Shown piece after piece: positions 42,069 to 50,638 of a stretch of DNA of 64,000 nucleotides. The notes beneath the pieces were generated by a model. The model was not told where the DNA came from and ran no database searches. It saw only the letters and a program-made list of their open reading frames with translations. The stretch spans positions 806,001 through 870,000 of the forward strand of contig NZ_JAFVLN010000001.1 in assembly GCF_017377775.1 (NCBI RefSeq). Direction: 5' to 3'. The position numbers and the translations under genes were made by a program. This DNA comes from Streptomyces sp. VRA16 Mangrove soil (GTDB taxonomy: Bacteria > Actinomycetota > Actinomycetes > Streptomycetales > Streptomycetaceae). The stretch's first letter is position 1, and each line of letters begins with the position of its first letter.

Positions 42069-42691
42069 CGGCGTACCACGCCCGTACAGTCGGCCAGGCG
42101 ACGCGCGAACACGCTGTGCGGCGCGGACCGCGCGACGGCCTGCGCGTCCGCGGCGGTGTCGACGTCCCGCAGCGCGGGCAGATCCCGCACCCGCAGTCCG
42201 GCGGCGACCAGGCGTTCCCGCTGGACCGCTCCCGTGTGCGGTGTCGACATCGGCACCCCGCGCAACAGCGCCGGATCGGGCGCGGCCAGGCCGAGCGCCC
42301 AGAAGCCGCCGTCCAGCGCGGGACCGAACCAGGCGTCCGCCGCGTCGAAGTCCACGGTCAGCAACGCGGGCGTCAGCTGCGGCGTGTCCATGCCGACGAG
42401 CAGCGCGGGCCCTTCGCACCCGGCGAACGCGGCCGCGAGCCGCTCGTCGAGACCGCCCGCGACCTGCGGCACCACCTCGAAACCCGGCGGCAGCCAGGGC
42501 CCCGGAGCGCCGTCCAGGACGAGGACCCGCCGGGTCGCGGGCGCGGCGGCCACCGCGCCGAGGGTGTCCGTCAGAGCGGCCTCGGCCAGGTCCGCGGCCT
42601 GCTCGGGCGTGAACGGCGGCGTCAGCCGCGTCTTGACCCGGCCGGGACGCGGCTCCTTGGCGATGACGAGAAGCGTGGGGAGCGTGCTCAT
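42065..42691 (-). CDS. DUF2064 / TIGR04282-type glycosyl- or nucleotidyltransferase
   Basis: 208 residues. LLVIAKEPRPGRVKTRLTPP and the later VGMDTPQLTP with DGGFWALGL match the family called rSAM/selenodomain-associated transferase 1, which has a GT-A-like nucleotide-sugar fold. The characteristic PGRVKTRL loop resembles the activated-sugar binding loop of nucleotidyltransferases. It is second of three overlapping genes, after a family 2 glycosyltransferase. Its product is unknown; the arsenosugar name sometimes used for the family is not supported by neighbours here. Confidence 0.75.
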   Translation of the reverse strand: MSTLPTLLVIAKEPRPGRVKTRLTPPFTPEQAADLAEAALTDTLGAVAAAPATRRVLVLDGAPGPWLPPGFEVVPQVAGGLDERLAAAFAGCEGPALLVGMDTPQLTPALLTVDFDAADAWFGPALDGGFWALGLAAPDPALLRGVPMSTPHTGAVQRERLVAAGLRVRDLPALRDVDTAADAQAVARSAPHSVFARRLADCTGVVRR

Positions 42692-43386
42692 CGGACGGCT
42701 CCCTCCATCGCCCGCGGGTCCGTTCCGGCCAGCACCCGGCTCATGTCGCGCACCGCCTGCCACGTGCCGCGCCAGGTGCCGGTGACCTTGGAACGTCCGC
42801 TGCGCGGCAGATACGCCACGTCCTCCTCCGTGATGCGCCAGCCGGCCTCCGCCGCCCGCACCACCATCTGCAGGGGATAGCCACTGCGCCGGTCGGTGAG
42901 CGCGAGCCCTTCCAGCGCCGCGCGCCGCATCGCGCGCAGCGGGCCGATGTCGTGCACGGCGACCCCGGTCCTGCGGCGCACCATCCGGGCCACGGCGGCA
43001 TTGCCGAGCCGGGCGTGCAGCGGCCAGGTGCCACGGCGCGCCGGGCGGCGCCTGCCGAGCACCAGATCCGCCTCGCCCGCCCGCACCGCGCGCACGAACG
43101 GCACGAGAGCGCCCGGGTCGAGGGAGGCGTCGCAGTCGCAGAAGCACACGATGTCGGCGGTGCTCGCGGCGACACCGGCCTGGCAGGCGGCACCGAAACC
43201 GCGGACCGGCTCGTGCACGACCTCGGCGCCGAGGCCGCGCGCGAGGTCCGCGGAACCGTCCGTCGAACCGTTGTCGACGACCACGGCGCGCCAGCCGGGC
43301 GGGATGCGTTCGAGAACCCAGGGAATGGCCTCGGCCTCGTCGAGACAGGGCAGGATCACGTCGACCTGGGGGCGGTGGGAAGTCAC
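42688..43386 (-). CDS. Family 2 glycosyltransferase (DPM1-like)
   Basis: 232 residues from a GTG. The GT-A fold shows VILPCLDEAEAIPWVLERIP, DNGSTDGSADLA and the metal-binding CDCDASLDP, followed by an Arg-rich acceptor region. It resembles polyprenyl-phosphate sugar transferases, which would charge a lipid carrier at the inner membrane face and provide a donor for a GT-C enzyme such as the one at 38232. First gene of the coupled operon and divergent from the response regulator at 43511. Confidence 0.8.
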   Translation of the reverse strand: MTSHRPQVDVILPCLDEAEAIPWVLERIPPGWRAVVVDNGSTDGSADLARGLGAEVVHEPVRGFGAACQAGVAASTADIVCFCDCDASLDPGALVPFVRAVRAGEADLVLGRRRPARRGTWPLHARLGNAAVARMVRRRTGVAVHDIGPLRAMRRAALEGLALTDRRSGYPLQMVVRAAEAGWRITEEDVAYLPRSGRSKVTGTWRGTWQAVRDMSRVLAGTDPRAMEGAVR

Positions 43387-43510
43387 AGCATCACCCTACG
43401 TACAGTAACCGGTCAAAACGGGCGCAGGCTCCTTACGAAACAAGGACGTCCGCACGCCCCGCGACCTGCGGACGGCCGTGGGGCGGGGGTGCGGTGCGAA
43501 GCTGGACGGC

Positions 43511-44236
43511 ATGCAACAGCCCCACGAGCCCGTACGCCCGACGGCGCAGCCCGCGCGCGTCCTGGTGGTCGACGACGACCCGACCGTCGCCGAGGTCGTC
43601 GCCGGATATCTGGACCGGGCCGGATTCGCCGTCGACCGGGCGGCCGACGGCCCCGAGGCCCTCGCCCGCGCCACCGCGCTCCCGCCCGACCTGGTGGTGC
43701 TCGACCTGATGCTGCCGGGCATGGGCGGCCTGGAGGTGTGCCGGCGGATCCGGGCGCACGGCCCCGTCCCGGTGATCATGCTGACGGCGCGCGGCGACGA
43801 GGACGACCGTATCCTCGGCCTCGAGGTCGGCGCCGACGACTACGTGACCAAGCCCTTCAGCCCCCGCGAACTCGTCCTGCGCGTCGAGTCCGTCCTGCGC
43901 CGCGCCCGCCCCGGCGCCGACCGGGGGCCGGTCAGCGCCGGCGGCATCACGGTCGACCCCACGGCCCGCCGCGCCCTGCGCGGCGAGCGCGAACTCGCCC
44001 TGACCCTGCGGGAGTTCGACCTGCTGACCTTCCTGCTGCGCAATCCCGGCCGCGTGTACAGCCGCGAGCAGCTGATGCGGGAGGTGTGGGGCTGGGACTT
44101 CGGCGACCTGTCGACCGTCACGGTCCATGTGCGCCGGCTGCGCGGCAAGGTCGAGGACGACCCGGCCCGCCCGCGCCTCATCCAGACGGTGTGGGGCGTC
44201 GGCTACCGCTTCGAACCCGCCGGGCAGGGGGACTGA
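43511..44236 (+). CDS. OmpR/PhoB-type response regulator
   Basis: 241 residues from the ATG at 43511. The receiver domain contains the phospho-acceptor Asp in VVLDLMLPGMGG, the acidic VVDDDPTV pair, the switch Thr in MLTARG and Lys in TKPFSPRELVLRV. The C-terminal winged helix (LTLREFDLLTFLLRNPGRVYSRE ... VWGVGYRF) binds DNA. The gene is two bases upstream of its cognate kinase and divergent from the GT2 operon, its probable target. Confidence 0.9.
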   Translation: MQQPHEPVRPTAQPARVLVVDDDPTVAEVVAGYLDRAGFAVDRAADGPEALARATALPPDLVVLDLMLPGMGGLEVCRRIRAHGPVPVIMLTARGDEDDRILGLEVGADDYVTKPFSPRELVLRVESVLRRARPGADRGPVSAGGITVDPTARRALRGERELALTLREFDLLTFLLRNPGRVYSREQLMREVWGWDFGDLSTVTVHVRRLRGKVEDDPARPRLIQTVWGVGYRFEPAGQGD

Positions 44237-44238
44237 CC

Positions 44239-45348
44239 GTGCACGCCAACCTCCTCATCGCCCTCTACGCGTTCGGGGGCGCCGCCGCCAGCGGCCTCGC
44301 CGGGGCGGCGGCGCTGCGCCTGATCCGGCGCCGCTCCCTGACCGTGCTGCTCGCCGTCGTCGCCGCGGTCGGCGTGCTCGCCATGCTGGCGGGCACCCTC
44401 GCCGTCGCCTGGGCGATGTTCCTGTCGCCGCACGACCTCACCGTCGTCACCACCGTCGTCGCGATGGCCGCCGTCGTGTCGCTCGCGACCGCGCTGCTGC
44501 TCGGCCGCTGGGTCGTCGCCCGCAGCCGCGCCCTGGCCGTGGCGGCCCGCTCCTTCGGTGACGGCGGCTCCTTCGCCGCCCCCGACGGCCCCGCCACCGC
44601 CGAACTGGAGGCCGTCAGCCGGGAGTTGGCGGCGACCAGCGCGAAACTCGCCGCGTCCCGGGAGCGCGAGCGGGCCCTGGAGACCGCGCGCCGTGAACTC
44701 GTCGCCTGGATCTCGCACGATCTACGCACCCCGCTGGCGGGCCTGCGGGCCATGGCCGAGGCGCTGGAGGACGGCGTCGCCGCCGACCCGGGGCGCTACC
44801 TCACCCAGATGCGCACCGAGGTCGAGCACCTCGACGGCATGGTCGGCGACCTCTTCGAACTCTCCCGGATCCACGCGGGCGCCCTGCCGCTGAGCCCGGC
44901 GCGGATGTCGGTCTACGACCTGATCGGCGACGCGCTCGCGGGCGCCGACCCGCTGGCCAGGGAGCACGGCGTGCGGCTCGTGGGCGAGCGCGTCGACCCG
45001 GTGCCGGTGGAGGTCGACGGCAAGGAGATGAGCCGCGTCCTCGGCAACCTGCTGGTCAACGCGATCCGGCGCACCCCGTCCGACGGCACCGTCGCCGTCG
45101 CCGCGGCCCGCTCCGCGGACGGCGTGGTGGTGTCGGTCAGCGACGGCTGCGGCGGCATCCCCGAGGCCGATCTGCAGCGCGTCTTCGACACCGGCTGGCG
45201 CGGCACGGACGCCAGGACACCCCCGGCGGGCGCGGGCCTCGGCCTCGCCATCGTGCGCGGCATCGTCGAGGCCCACCGGGGCCGGGCCAGCGTCCGCAAC
45301 ATCCCGGGCGGCTGCTGCTTCGAGGTGACACTGCCCGCGGCCCCCTGA
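44239..45348 (+). CDS. Sensor histidine kinase
   Basis: 369 residues from a GTG. Two membrane helices near the N terminus (residues 5-27 and 34-60, with a third around 67-90) leave almost no outer domain. Such kinases often sense the membrane or a partner protein. The H-box WISHDLRTPLAG carries the phospho-His. N, G1 and G2 boxes (NLLVNAIRR, VSDGCGGIP, GAGLGLAIV) are intact. Together with 43511 it forms a two-component system placed in the middle of the sugar/redox locus. Confidence 0.88.
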   Translation: MHANLLIALYAFGGAAASGLAGAAALRLIRRRSLTVLLAVVAAVGVLAMLAGTLAVAWAMFLSPHDLTVVTTVVAMAAVVSLATALLLGRWVVARSRALAVAARSFGDGGSFAAPDGPATAELEAVSRELAATSAKLAASRERERALETARRELVAWISHDLRTPLAGLRAMAEALEDGVAADPGRYLTQMRTEVEHLDGMVGDLFELSRIHAGALPLSPARMSVYDLIGDALAGADPLAREHGVRLVGERVDPVPVEVDGKEMSRVLGNLLVNAIRRTPSDGTVAVAAARSADGVVVSVSDGCGGIPEADLQRVFDTGWRGTDARTPPAGAGLGLAIVRGIVEAHRGRASVRNIPGGCCFEVTLPAAP

Positions 45349-45354
45349 CCGGGC

Positions 45355-46341
45355 CTACTCCCCGGCGAACTCCCGCATCCCGTCCTCGAACGCGACGACG
45401 GGCCGCCAGCCGAGTTCCGCCCGCAGCCGCGAAGAGTCCGCGGTGATGTGCCGGACGTCGCCGAGACGGAACTCGCCGGTCACGACCGGCTCGGGTCCCC
45501 GGCACGCGGCGGCCAGCGCCCGCGCCAACTCGCCCACGGTGTGCGGGACTCCGCTGCCCACGTTGTACGCGCGCAGCGCGCCGCCCGCCGCGTCCGCCTC
45601 CAGCGCCACGACATTGGCGGCGGCGACATCCCGTACGTGGACGAAGTCCCGGCGCTGCCGGCCGTCCTCGAAGACACGCGGGGCCTCGCCCCGGGCCAGC
45701 GCCGAGCGGAAGAAGGAGGCGACACCCGCGTACGGCGTGTCTCGCGGCATCCGCGGGCCGTACACGTTGTGGTAGCGCAGCGAGAGCGCGGAGCCGCCCG
45801 AGGTGCGGGCCCACGCGGCGGCGAGGTGTTCCTGGGTGAGCTTGGTCGCCGCGTACACGTTGCGCGGGTCCGCCGGTGCGTCCTCGCCGATCAGCGCGGG
45901 CGTCAACGCGGCGCCGCAGGACGGGCAGAGGGGTTCGAAGCGGCCCGCGTCGAGATCACCGGCCGCGCGCGGGCCCGGTCGTACGTCCCCGTGCCGAGGG
46001 CAGCTGTACCGCCCCTCGCCGTAGACGACCATCGACCCGGCGAGGACCAGCCGTGCGATGCCCGCCTGCGCCATCGCCGAGACGAGCACCGCGGTGCCGA
46101 GGTCGTTGCGGGAGACGTACGCCGCCGCGTCCGTGACGCCGTTGCCGAGGCCGACCATGGCCGCCTGGTGACAGACGGCGTCGACGCCCTTCAGCGCTTG
46201 GGCGACGGCCTCGGGGTCGCGGACGTCCGCCCCCGGATCGTCGCGGACGTCGAACACGAACGCCTCGTGTCCGCGCGCCCGGAGCGCCTCGACCACATGG
46301 GACCCGATGAAACCGGCACCGCCGGTGACCAACACACGCAT
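45355..46341 (-). CDS. NAD-dependent nucleotide-sugar epimerase with zinc-ribbon insertion
   Basis: 328 residues. The N-terminal GGAGFIGSHVVEAL binds NAD. Catalytic SDR features include Ser in AGSMVVYG and YAATK (Tyr, Lys). Between these lies an insertion with CPRHG and CPSCG, two CPxxG knuckles that could bind zinc. This insertion occurs in dTDP-L-rhamnose 4-epimerase-like enzymes, which would make a 6-deoxy-talose donor; family memory is moderate. It faces the kinase gene with six bases between stops. Confidence 0.8.
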   Translation of the reverse strand: MRVLVTGGAGFIGSHVVEALRARGHEAFVFDVRDDPGADVRDPEAVAQALKGVDAVCHQAAMVGLGNGVTDAAAYVSRNDLGTAVLVSAMAQAGIARLVLAGSMVVYGEGRYSCPRHGDVRPGPRAAGDLDAGRFEPLCPSCGAALTPALIGEDAPADPRNVYAATKLTQEHLAAAWARTSGGSALSLRYHNVYGPRMPRDTPYAGVASFFRSALARGEAPRVFEDGRQRRDFVHVRDVAAANVVALEADAAGGALRAYNVGSGVPHTVGELARALAAACRGPEPVVTGEFRLGDVRHITADSSRLRAELGWRPVVAFEDGMREFAGE

Positions 46342-46395
46342 GCCGTCACGCTAGGCCCGCGGCGGGGCCCGACCGGCCCGCCGGGCCGGTGCGTC

Positions 46396-46411
46396 ACTCT
46401 TCCGTAAGAGT
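46396..46411. terminator. Hairpin between the epimerase and DUF302 genes
   Basis: ACTCTT-CCGT-AAGAGT is a perfect 6-bp stem with a 4-base loop. On the minus strand it lies 25 bases after the DUF302 stop and 55 bases before the epimerase start. It may be a terminator or an operator. Confidence 0.45.
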
Positions 46412-46435
46412 CACGAGTGCCGCGGTCCGCGGGAG

Positions 46436-46828
46436 TCAGGAGTCCGCGAGCGACTTCAGCGCCGCGTCCAGGCGTCGCGTGGCCTCCTCGGCGACCGGGC
46501 GCAGCGCGTCGAGCTCGGTGAGCGCGACCATCGTGTTCGGGTCGAGGGCCTGCACCGCGGTCCGGTCGCCGTCCCGGCGCACCACCACGTTGCACGGCAG
46601 CAGCAGTCCGATGGACCGGTCGGTGTCCAGGGCGCGGTGCGCCAGCGGCGGATTGCACGCACCGAGAATGACGTAGTCCTCCATGTCGTGATCGAGCTTG
46701 GCCTTCAGCGTGGCCGTGACGTCGATCTCCGTGAGGATGCCGAAGCCCTGCGCGGCCAGGGCGTCGCGGGTGCGTGCGACGGCGGTGGCGAAGTCGGCGT
46801 CCAGATGAACGGTGCGGTCGTAGCGCAT
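46436..46828 (-). CDS. DUF302 protein
   Basis: 130 residues with the DUF302 pattern: DFATAVARTRDALAAQGFGILTEIDV, YVILGACNPPLAHRALD and IGLLLPCNVVVRRDG. The Cys in GACNPP and PCNVV are typical. Structures of this family show a TBP-like fold, and the genes often accompany redox or stress loci. No enzymatic role is known. It is a single gene, with start ATG 46828. Confidence 0.8.
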   Translation of the reverse strand: MRYDRTVHLDADFATAVARTRDALAAQGFGILTEIDVTATLKAKLDHDMEDYVILGACNPPLAHRALDTDRSIGLLLPCNVVVRRDGDRTAVQALDPNTMVALTELDALRPVAEEATRRLDAALKSLADS

Positions 46829-46904
46829 GACGGGGGTCTGCCCTTCCGGTCGAGGGAAACGGTGAACAGCTGACGGCGGGATACGCGGTAGCGGCGCGCG
46901 CCGG

Positions 46905-47168
46905 TCACTTCTCGGCGGTCGCGCCCTGCTCGGTCAGGTCCGCGTGCAGCAGCAGCAGGCGGGCCAGCTCCCGCGCCTCGTCGGCGGTGAGCGAGGCCCA
47001 CGCGCCCGGGTCGCCGCCCCGGTCCTCGCCCACGTCGAGGGCGAGCCGCCCGATGGGCCGGTCGGCCACCGCCAGCCGCAGCCGGTGCACGGCGATTTTG
47101 CGACCACAGGTGGTCACGACACAGGTGTCCTCGTTCGCCAGGGGCCTGTCCGGTCCTGACCCGCCCAT
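46905..47168 (-). CDS. Small soluble protein, function unknown
   Basis: 87 residues from the ATG at 47168 with AAGGAG about 12 bases upstream. It includes one Cys pair (CVVTTCGRK) and ends in the helical SLTADEARELARLLLLHADL. No family is recognised. A longer N-terminal extension is open in frame but has no start signal. It is followed by DUF302 on the same strand with a 76-base gap. Confidence 0.5.
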   Translation of the reverse strand: MGGSGPDRPLANEDTCVVTTCGRKIAVHRLRLAVADRPIGRLALDVGEDRGGDPGAWASLTADEARELARLLLLHADLTEQGATAEK

Positions 47169-47348
47169 CGCTGTCACGCTCCTTCGGTCCGTCCGGGGCC
47201 CTGCCCACCGGTGTGTCGGCCGCGCTCCGTCGTACGGCCGGACATCAGTGACAGCGCTGCGGAAAGCGGACTTGTTCCCGGCGGGCCGGGGCCGCCGGGA
47301 GCGCGGGGCTGTGATCTTCATCGCCGGGTTCGCACGGCGGTGAGCTGC

Positions 47349-47417
47349 ATGAACGTGACGATGAAGGGCAGGCGGGTCTGCCTGAAGGCGAAACCGGAGG
47401 AAGGAACCCGTCCGTGA
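47349..47417 (+). CDS. Possible 22-residue leader peptide coupled to the transporter
   Basis: The frame MNVTMKGRRVCLKAKPEEGTRP ends with a TGA overlapping the GTG of the transporter (GTGA, 47414-47417). Its own ribosome binding site is weak (GGTGAG), but the overlap would allow translational coupling. It is too short to assess by family. Confidence 0.3.
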   Translation: MNVTMKGRRVCLKAKPEEGTRP

Positions 47418-48952
47418 GCGCGGAGACGACGCAGGCGGCCAGTGACAGTGAACCGGAGTGGAATCCCGAGGCGGTCCGCCGCCACCGCGGGATGTTCCGG
47501 GTGATCGAGCGGCGGCGCAGCCCCAAGCTGCGCGTCAGCGACATCACGGTGACCGAGGAGGCGGCGGTGCGGCGCGCGGTGAAGGCCGCGATGCTCGGCA
47601 ACGCCATGGAGTGGTTCGACTTCGGCATCTACTCCTACATGGCCGTCACCCTCGGCCAGGTCTTCTTCCCGTCGGGCAACCCGACGGCCCAGACCCTCGC
47701 GTCCTTCGGCGCGTTCGCCGCGGCCTTCCTGCTGCGGCCGATCGGCGGCTTCGTCTTCGGACCGCTCGGCGACCGCATCGGCCGCAAGAAGGTCCTCTCG
47801 CTCACCATGATCATGATGGCGCTCGGCACCTTCGGTATCGGCCTGGTGCCCTCGTACGCCGCCATCGGCATCTGGGCGCCGGTCCTGCTGCTGCTCTTCC
47901 GTGTCGTGCAGGGCTTCTCCACGGGCGGTGAGTACGGCGGCGCCGCCACGTTCATCGCGGAGTACGCGCCGGACAAGCGGCGCGGCTTCTTCGGCAGCTA
48001 CCTGGAGTTCGGCACGCTCGCCGGATACGTCGGCGCGGCCGGTCTCGTCACCGTCCTCACCACGGTCCTGGACGACGGGGCCATGCTGGCCTGGGGCTGG
48101 CGCGTGCCGTTCCTCGTCGCGGGCCCCCTCGGCCTGATCGGCATGTACATGCGGCTCAAGCTGGAGGACACCCCCGCCTTCCAGGAGCTGGAGCGTGAGC
48201 ACGAGCGGGGCGCCGAACGGCCGAAGTTCCGCTTCGGCCCGTTCTTCCGCGACCACTGGCGCGCGCTGCTGCTCTGCATGATCCTCGTCGCCGCCTACGA
48301 CATCGCCGACTACGGCCTGCTGTCGTACATGCCGACCTACCTCACCGACGAGCTGAAGTACGGCTCCACCGCGGGCCTCGTGGCCATCGTCGTCGTCATG
48401 GTCGTCCTGATGTGCCTCGTGCACCCGCTCGGCGCGCTCTCCGACCGCGTCGGCCGCAAGCCCGTCCTGCTCACCGGCATGATCGGCTTCGTCGTGCTGA
48501 CCCTGCCCGCGTTCCTGCTGCTGCGCATGGGCGGCCACCTGGCGATCTACGCCGGACTGCTGCTGCTCGGCCTGTGCCTGCTGACGTTCCTCGCGACGAT
48601 GTCCGCCGTGCTGCCCGCGCTCTTCCCGACCGAGGTGCGCTACTCGGCGCTCGCGATCTCCTTCAACGTCGCGGGTTCCCTCTTTGGCGGCACCACCCCG
48701 CTCGCCATGGAGGGCCTGACCAGCGCCACCGGCAACAACCTCATGCCGGCCTTCTACATCATGTTCGCGGCCGCCGTCGGCGTGATCGCGGTCCTGCTCA
48801 CGAAGGAGACCGCCCGGCAGCCGCTGGAGGGCTCCCCGCCCTCCGTCTCCACGCCGCAGGAGGCCTCCGCGCTGGTCGCCGCCCAGTACACGCGCGGCCC
48901 GCTCTCCCGCCTCCCGGAGCCCGACGAGGACACGGTCGGCGCCGCCGCCTGA
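47414..48952 (+). CDS. proP: MHS-family transporter of the ProP type (proline/glycine betaine:H+ symporter)
   Basis: 512 residues with twelve membrane helices. LGNAMEWFDFGIYSYMAV opens helix 1, GPLGDRIGRKK is the MHS loop 2-3 motif, and FSTGGEYGGAATFIAEYAP is strongly ProP-like. Such symporters take up osmolytes during hyperosmotic stress. The 50-residue N-terminal cytoplasmic extension is unusual. It starts at a GTG with GGAGGAAGG at 47396-47404. The SigB-type sigma genes nearby fit an osmotic-stress role, but no SigB promoter is seen here. Confidence 0.85.
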   Translation: MSAETTQAASDSEPEWNPEAVRRHRGMFRVIERRRSPKLRVSDITVTEEAAVRRAVKAAMLGNAMEWFDFGIYSYMAVTLGQVFFPSGNPTAQTLASFGAFAAAFLLRPIGGFVFGPLGDRIGRKKVLSLTMIMMALGTFGIGLVPSYAAIGIWAPVLLLLFRVVQGFSTGGEYGGAATFIAEYAPDKRRGFFGSYLEFGTLAGYVGAAGLVTVLTTVLDDGAMLAWGWRVPFLVAGPLGLIGMYMRLKLEDTPAFQELEREHERGAERPKFRFGPFFRDHWRALLLCMILVAAYDIADYGLLSYMPTYLTDELKYGSTAGLVAIVVVMVVLMCLVHPLGALSDRVGRKPVLLTGMIGFVVLTLPAFLLLRMGGHLAIYAGLLLLGLCLLTFLATMSAVLPALFPTEVRYSALAISFNVAGSLFGGTTPLAMEGLTSATGNNLMPAFYIMFAAAVGVIAVLLTKETARQPLEGSPPSVSTPQEASALVAAQYTRGPLSRLPEPDEDTVGAAA

Positions 48953-49117
48953 GCCGGGCCACCGGTCGCGGGAGGCGCGGCCCGCACGCCCCGTGCTAGC
49001 GTCGAGCGTTTGCAGCGCCCCGCGCCGGAGCTCCGCCCGGAGCCCCGGCCGGGCCGCGTCCCCCGCCGCGCCTTCCTCGGTTCGGTCCGGCCAGGTCCCT
49101 TCGGAGGAAGGCTTTCA

Positions 49118-50506
49118 GTGAGCGACTCAGCACGTGCCGACGACCGGCAGCAGGACACCCCGTCCTTCACGGGGCTCGGGCTCCCGGCCCCGCTCCTGCG
49201 CGTGCTCGACGAGCAGGGCGTCACCGTGCCCTTCCCGATCCAGACCGCGGCCCTGCCGAACGCGCTGGCGGGACGTGACGTGCTGGGCCGTGGCCCCACC
49301 GGCTCCGGCAAGACGCTCGCCTTCGGCCTCGGCCTCCTCGCCCGGACGGCCGGCCGGCGCGCCGAGTCCAAGGAGCCCCTCGCCCTCGTCCTGGTCCCCA
49401 CCCGGGAACTCGCGCAGCAGGTCGGCGAGGCGCTCACCCCGTACGCCGAAGCGTTGCGACTGCGCCTGGCGACGGTCGTCGGCGGCGTCTCCGTCGCACG
49501 GCAGGCCGCCGCCCTGCGGGACGGCGCCGAGATCGTCGTCGCCACCCCCGGCCGACTGCACGACCTGGTCGCCCGCAGGGGCTGCCGCCTCGGCCGCGTC
49601 CGCATCACGGTCCTCGACGAGGCCGACCAGATGTGCGACATGGGCTTCCTGCCGCAGGTCACCGAACTCCTCGACCAGGTGCGCCCCGACGGACAGCGCA
49701 TGCTGTTCTCCGCGACCCTCGACCGCGACGTCGACGAACTCGTGCAGCGCTACCTGCGCGACCCCGCCGTCCACGAGGCCGACACCGCCTCCGACGCGCA
49801 CCCCGCGATCGCGCACCACCTCCTCGTCGTGCACGGCCCCGACCGGTACGCCGTGGCCACGGAGATCGCCGCCCGCGACGGCCGTGTCGTGCTGTTCCTG
49901 GACACCAAGCACGCCGTCGACCGGCTCACCGCTCATCTGCGGGCCAGCGGCGTGGCCGCCGCCGCGCTGCACAGCGGGAAGGCCCAGCCGCAGCGCACCC
50001 GCACCCTCGCCCAGTTCAAGGAAGGGCGGATCACCGCGCTCGTCGCGACGAACGTCGGCGCCCGCGGCCTGCACGTCGACGACCTCGACCTGGTGGTCAA
50101 CGTCGACCCGGCCACCGACCCCAAGGACTACGTGCACCGCGCGGGCCGCACGGCTCGCGCGGGCCGCTCCGGCACCGTCGTCACCCTCGTCCTGTCCGGG
50201 CAGCGCCGCGAGACGAGCCAGGTCATGGCGGAGGCCGGCATCACCGCCAAGGTCACCAAGGTGCGGTCGGGGGAGGCGGAGCTGAGCCGGATCACCGGGG
50301 CCAAGGCGCCCTCCGGGGCCCCTCTCGACGGCAGCTCCGCCGCGGAGAAGCCCAAGAACCACAACACCCCGTTCCGCGGTCTGGGCAGTACGAAGGACAC
50401 CAAGAGCGCGAAGACCGGCTCCGGCGGCAGGGCGTCCCGCAAGAGCAACGACGCCCGCAAGCTCGCCGAGGCCCGCAAGGCCGCCCGGGTGCGCCGCGGC
50501 AACTGA
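49118..50506 (+). CDS. DEAD-box RNA helicase
   Basis: 462 residues from a GTG with GGAGGAAGG upstream. All helicase motifs are visible: Q-motif (FPIQTAAL), GRGPTGSGKT (I), PTRELAQQ (Ia), ATPGRL (Ib), VLDEADQM (II, DEAD), FSATL (III), VATNVGARGLHV (V) and HRAGRTARAG (VI). A Lys/Arg-rich C-terminal tail (RASRKSNDARKLAEARKAARVRR) should bind RNA. It unwinds structured RNA, as in ribosome assembly or cold/stress adaptation. It is transcribed alone, just before the kinase gene. Confidence 0.9.
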   Translation: MSDSARADDRQQDTPSFTGLGLPAPLLRVLDEQGVTVPFPIQTAALPNALAGRDVLGRGPTGSGKTLAFGLGLLARTAGRRAESKEPLALVLVPTRELAQQVGEALTPYAEALRLRLATVVGGVSVARQAAALRDGAEIVVATPGRLHDLVARRGCRLGRVRITVLDEADQMCDMGFLPQVTELLDQVRPDGQRMLFSATLDRDVDELVQRYLRDPAVHEADTASDAHPAIAHHLLVVHGPDRYAVATEIAARDGRVVLFLDTKHAVDRLTAHLRASGVAAAALHSGKAQPQRTRTLAQFKEGRITALVATNVGARGLHVDDLDLVVNVDPATDPKDYVHRAGRTARAGRSGTVVTLVLSGQRRETSQVMAEAGITAKVTKVRSGEAELSRITGAKAPSGAPLDGSSAAEKPKNHNTPFRGLGSTKDTKSAKTGSGGRASRKSNDARKLAEARKAARVRRGN

Positions 50507-50638
50507 TCACGGGAGCCGGGGAGTTCACCGGCCCGGGCGCCTCACGCCACCCCTGCTGCCCCGGCGCTGTCTTCGTCTACGCTGCTGAACCGGAGGCGTC
50601 ACGTACGGGCGACCGTACGCAGGGGAGGCGTGCAGAGC

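Noticed and set aside
41304..43386. Arsenosugar biosynthesis, from the family name attached to the DUF2064 transferase
   Set aside because: No arsenite methyltransferase, radical SAM or arsenic resistance gene is present nearby.
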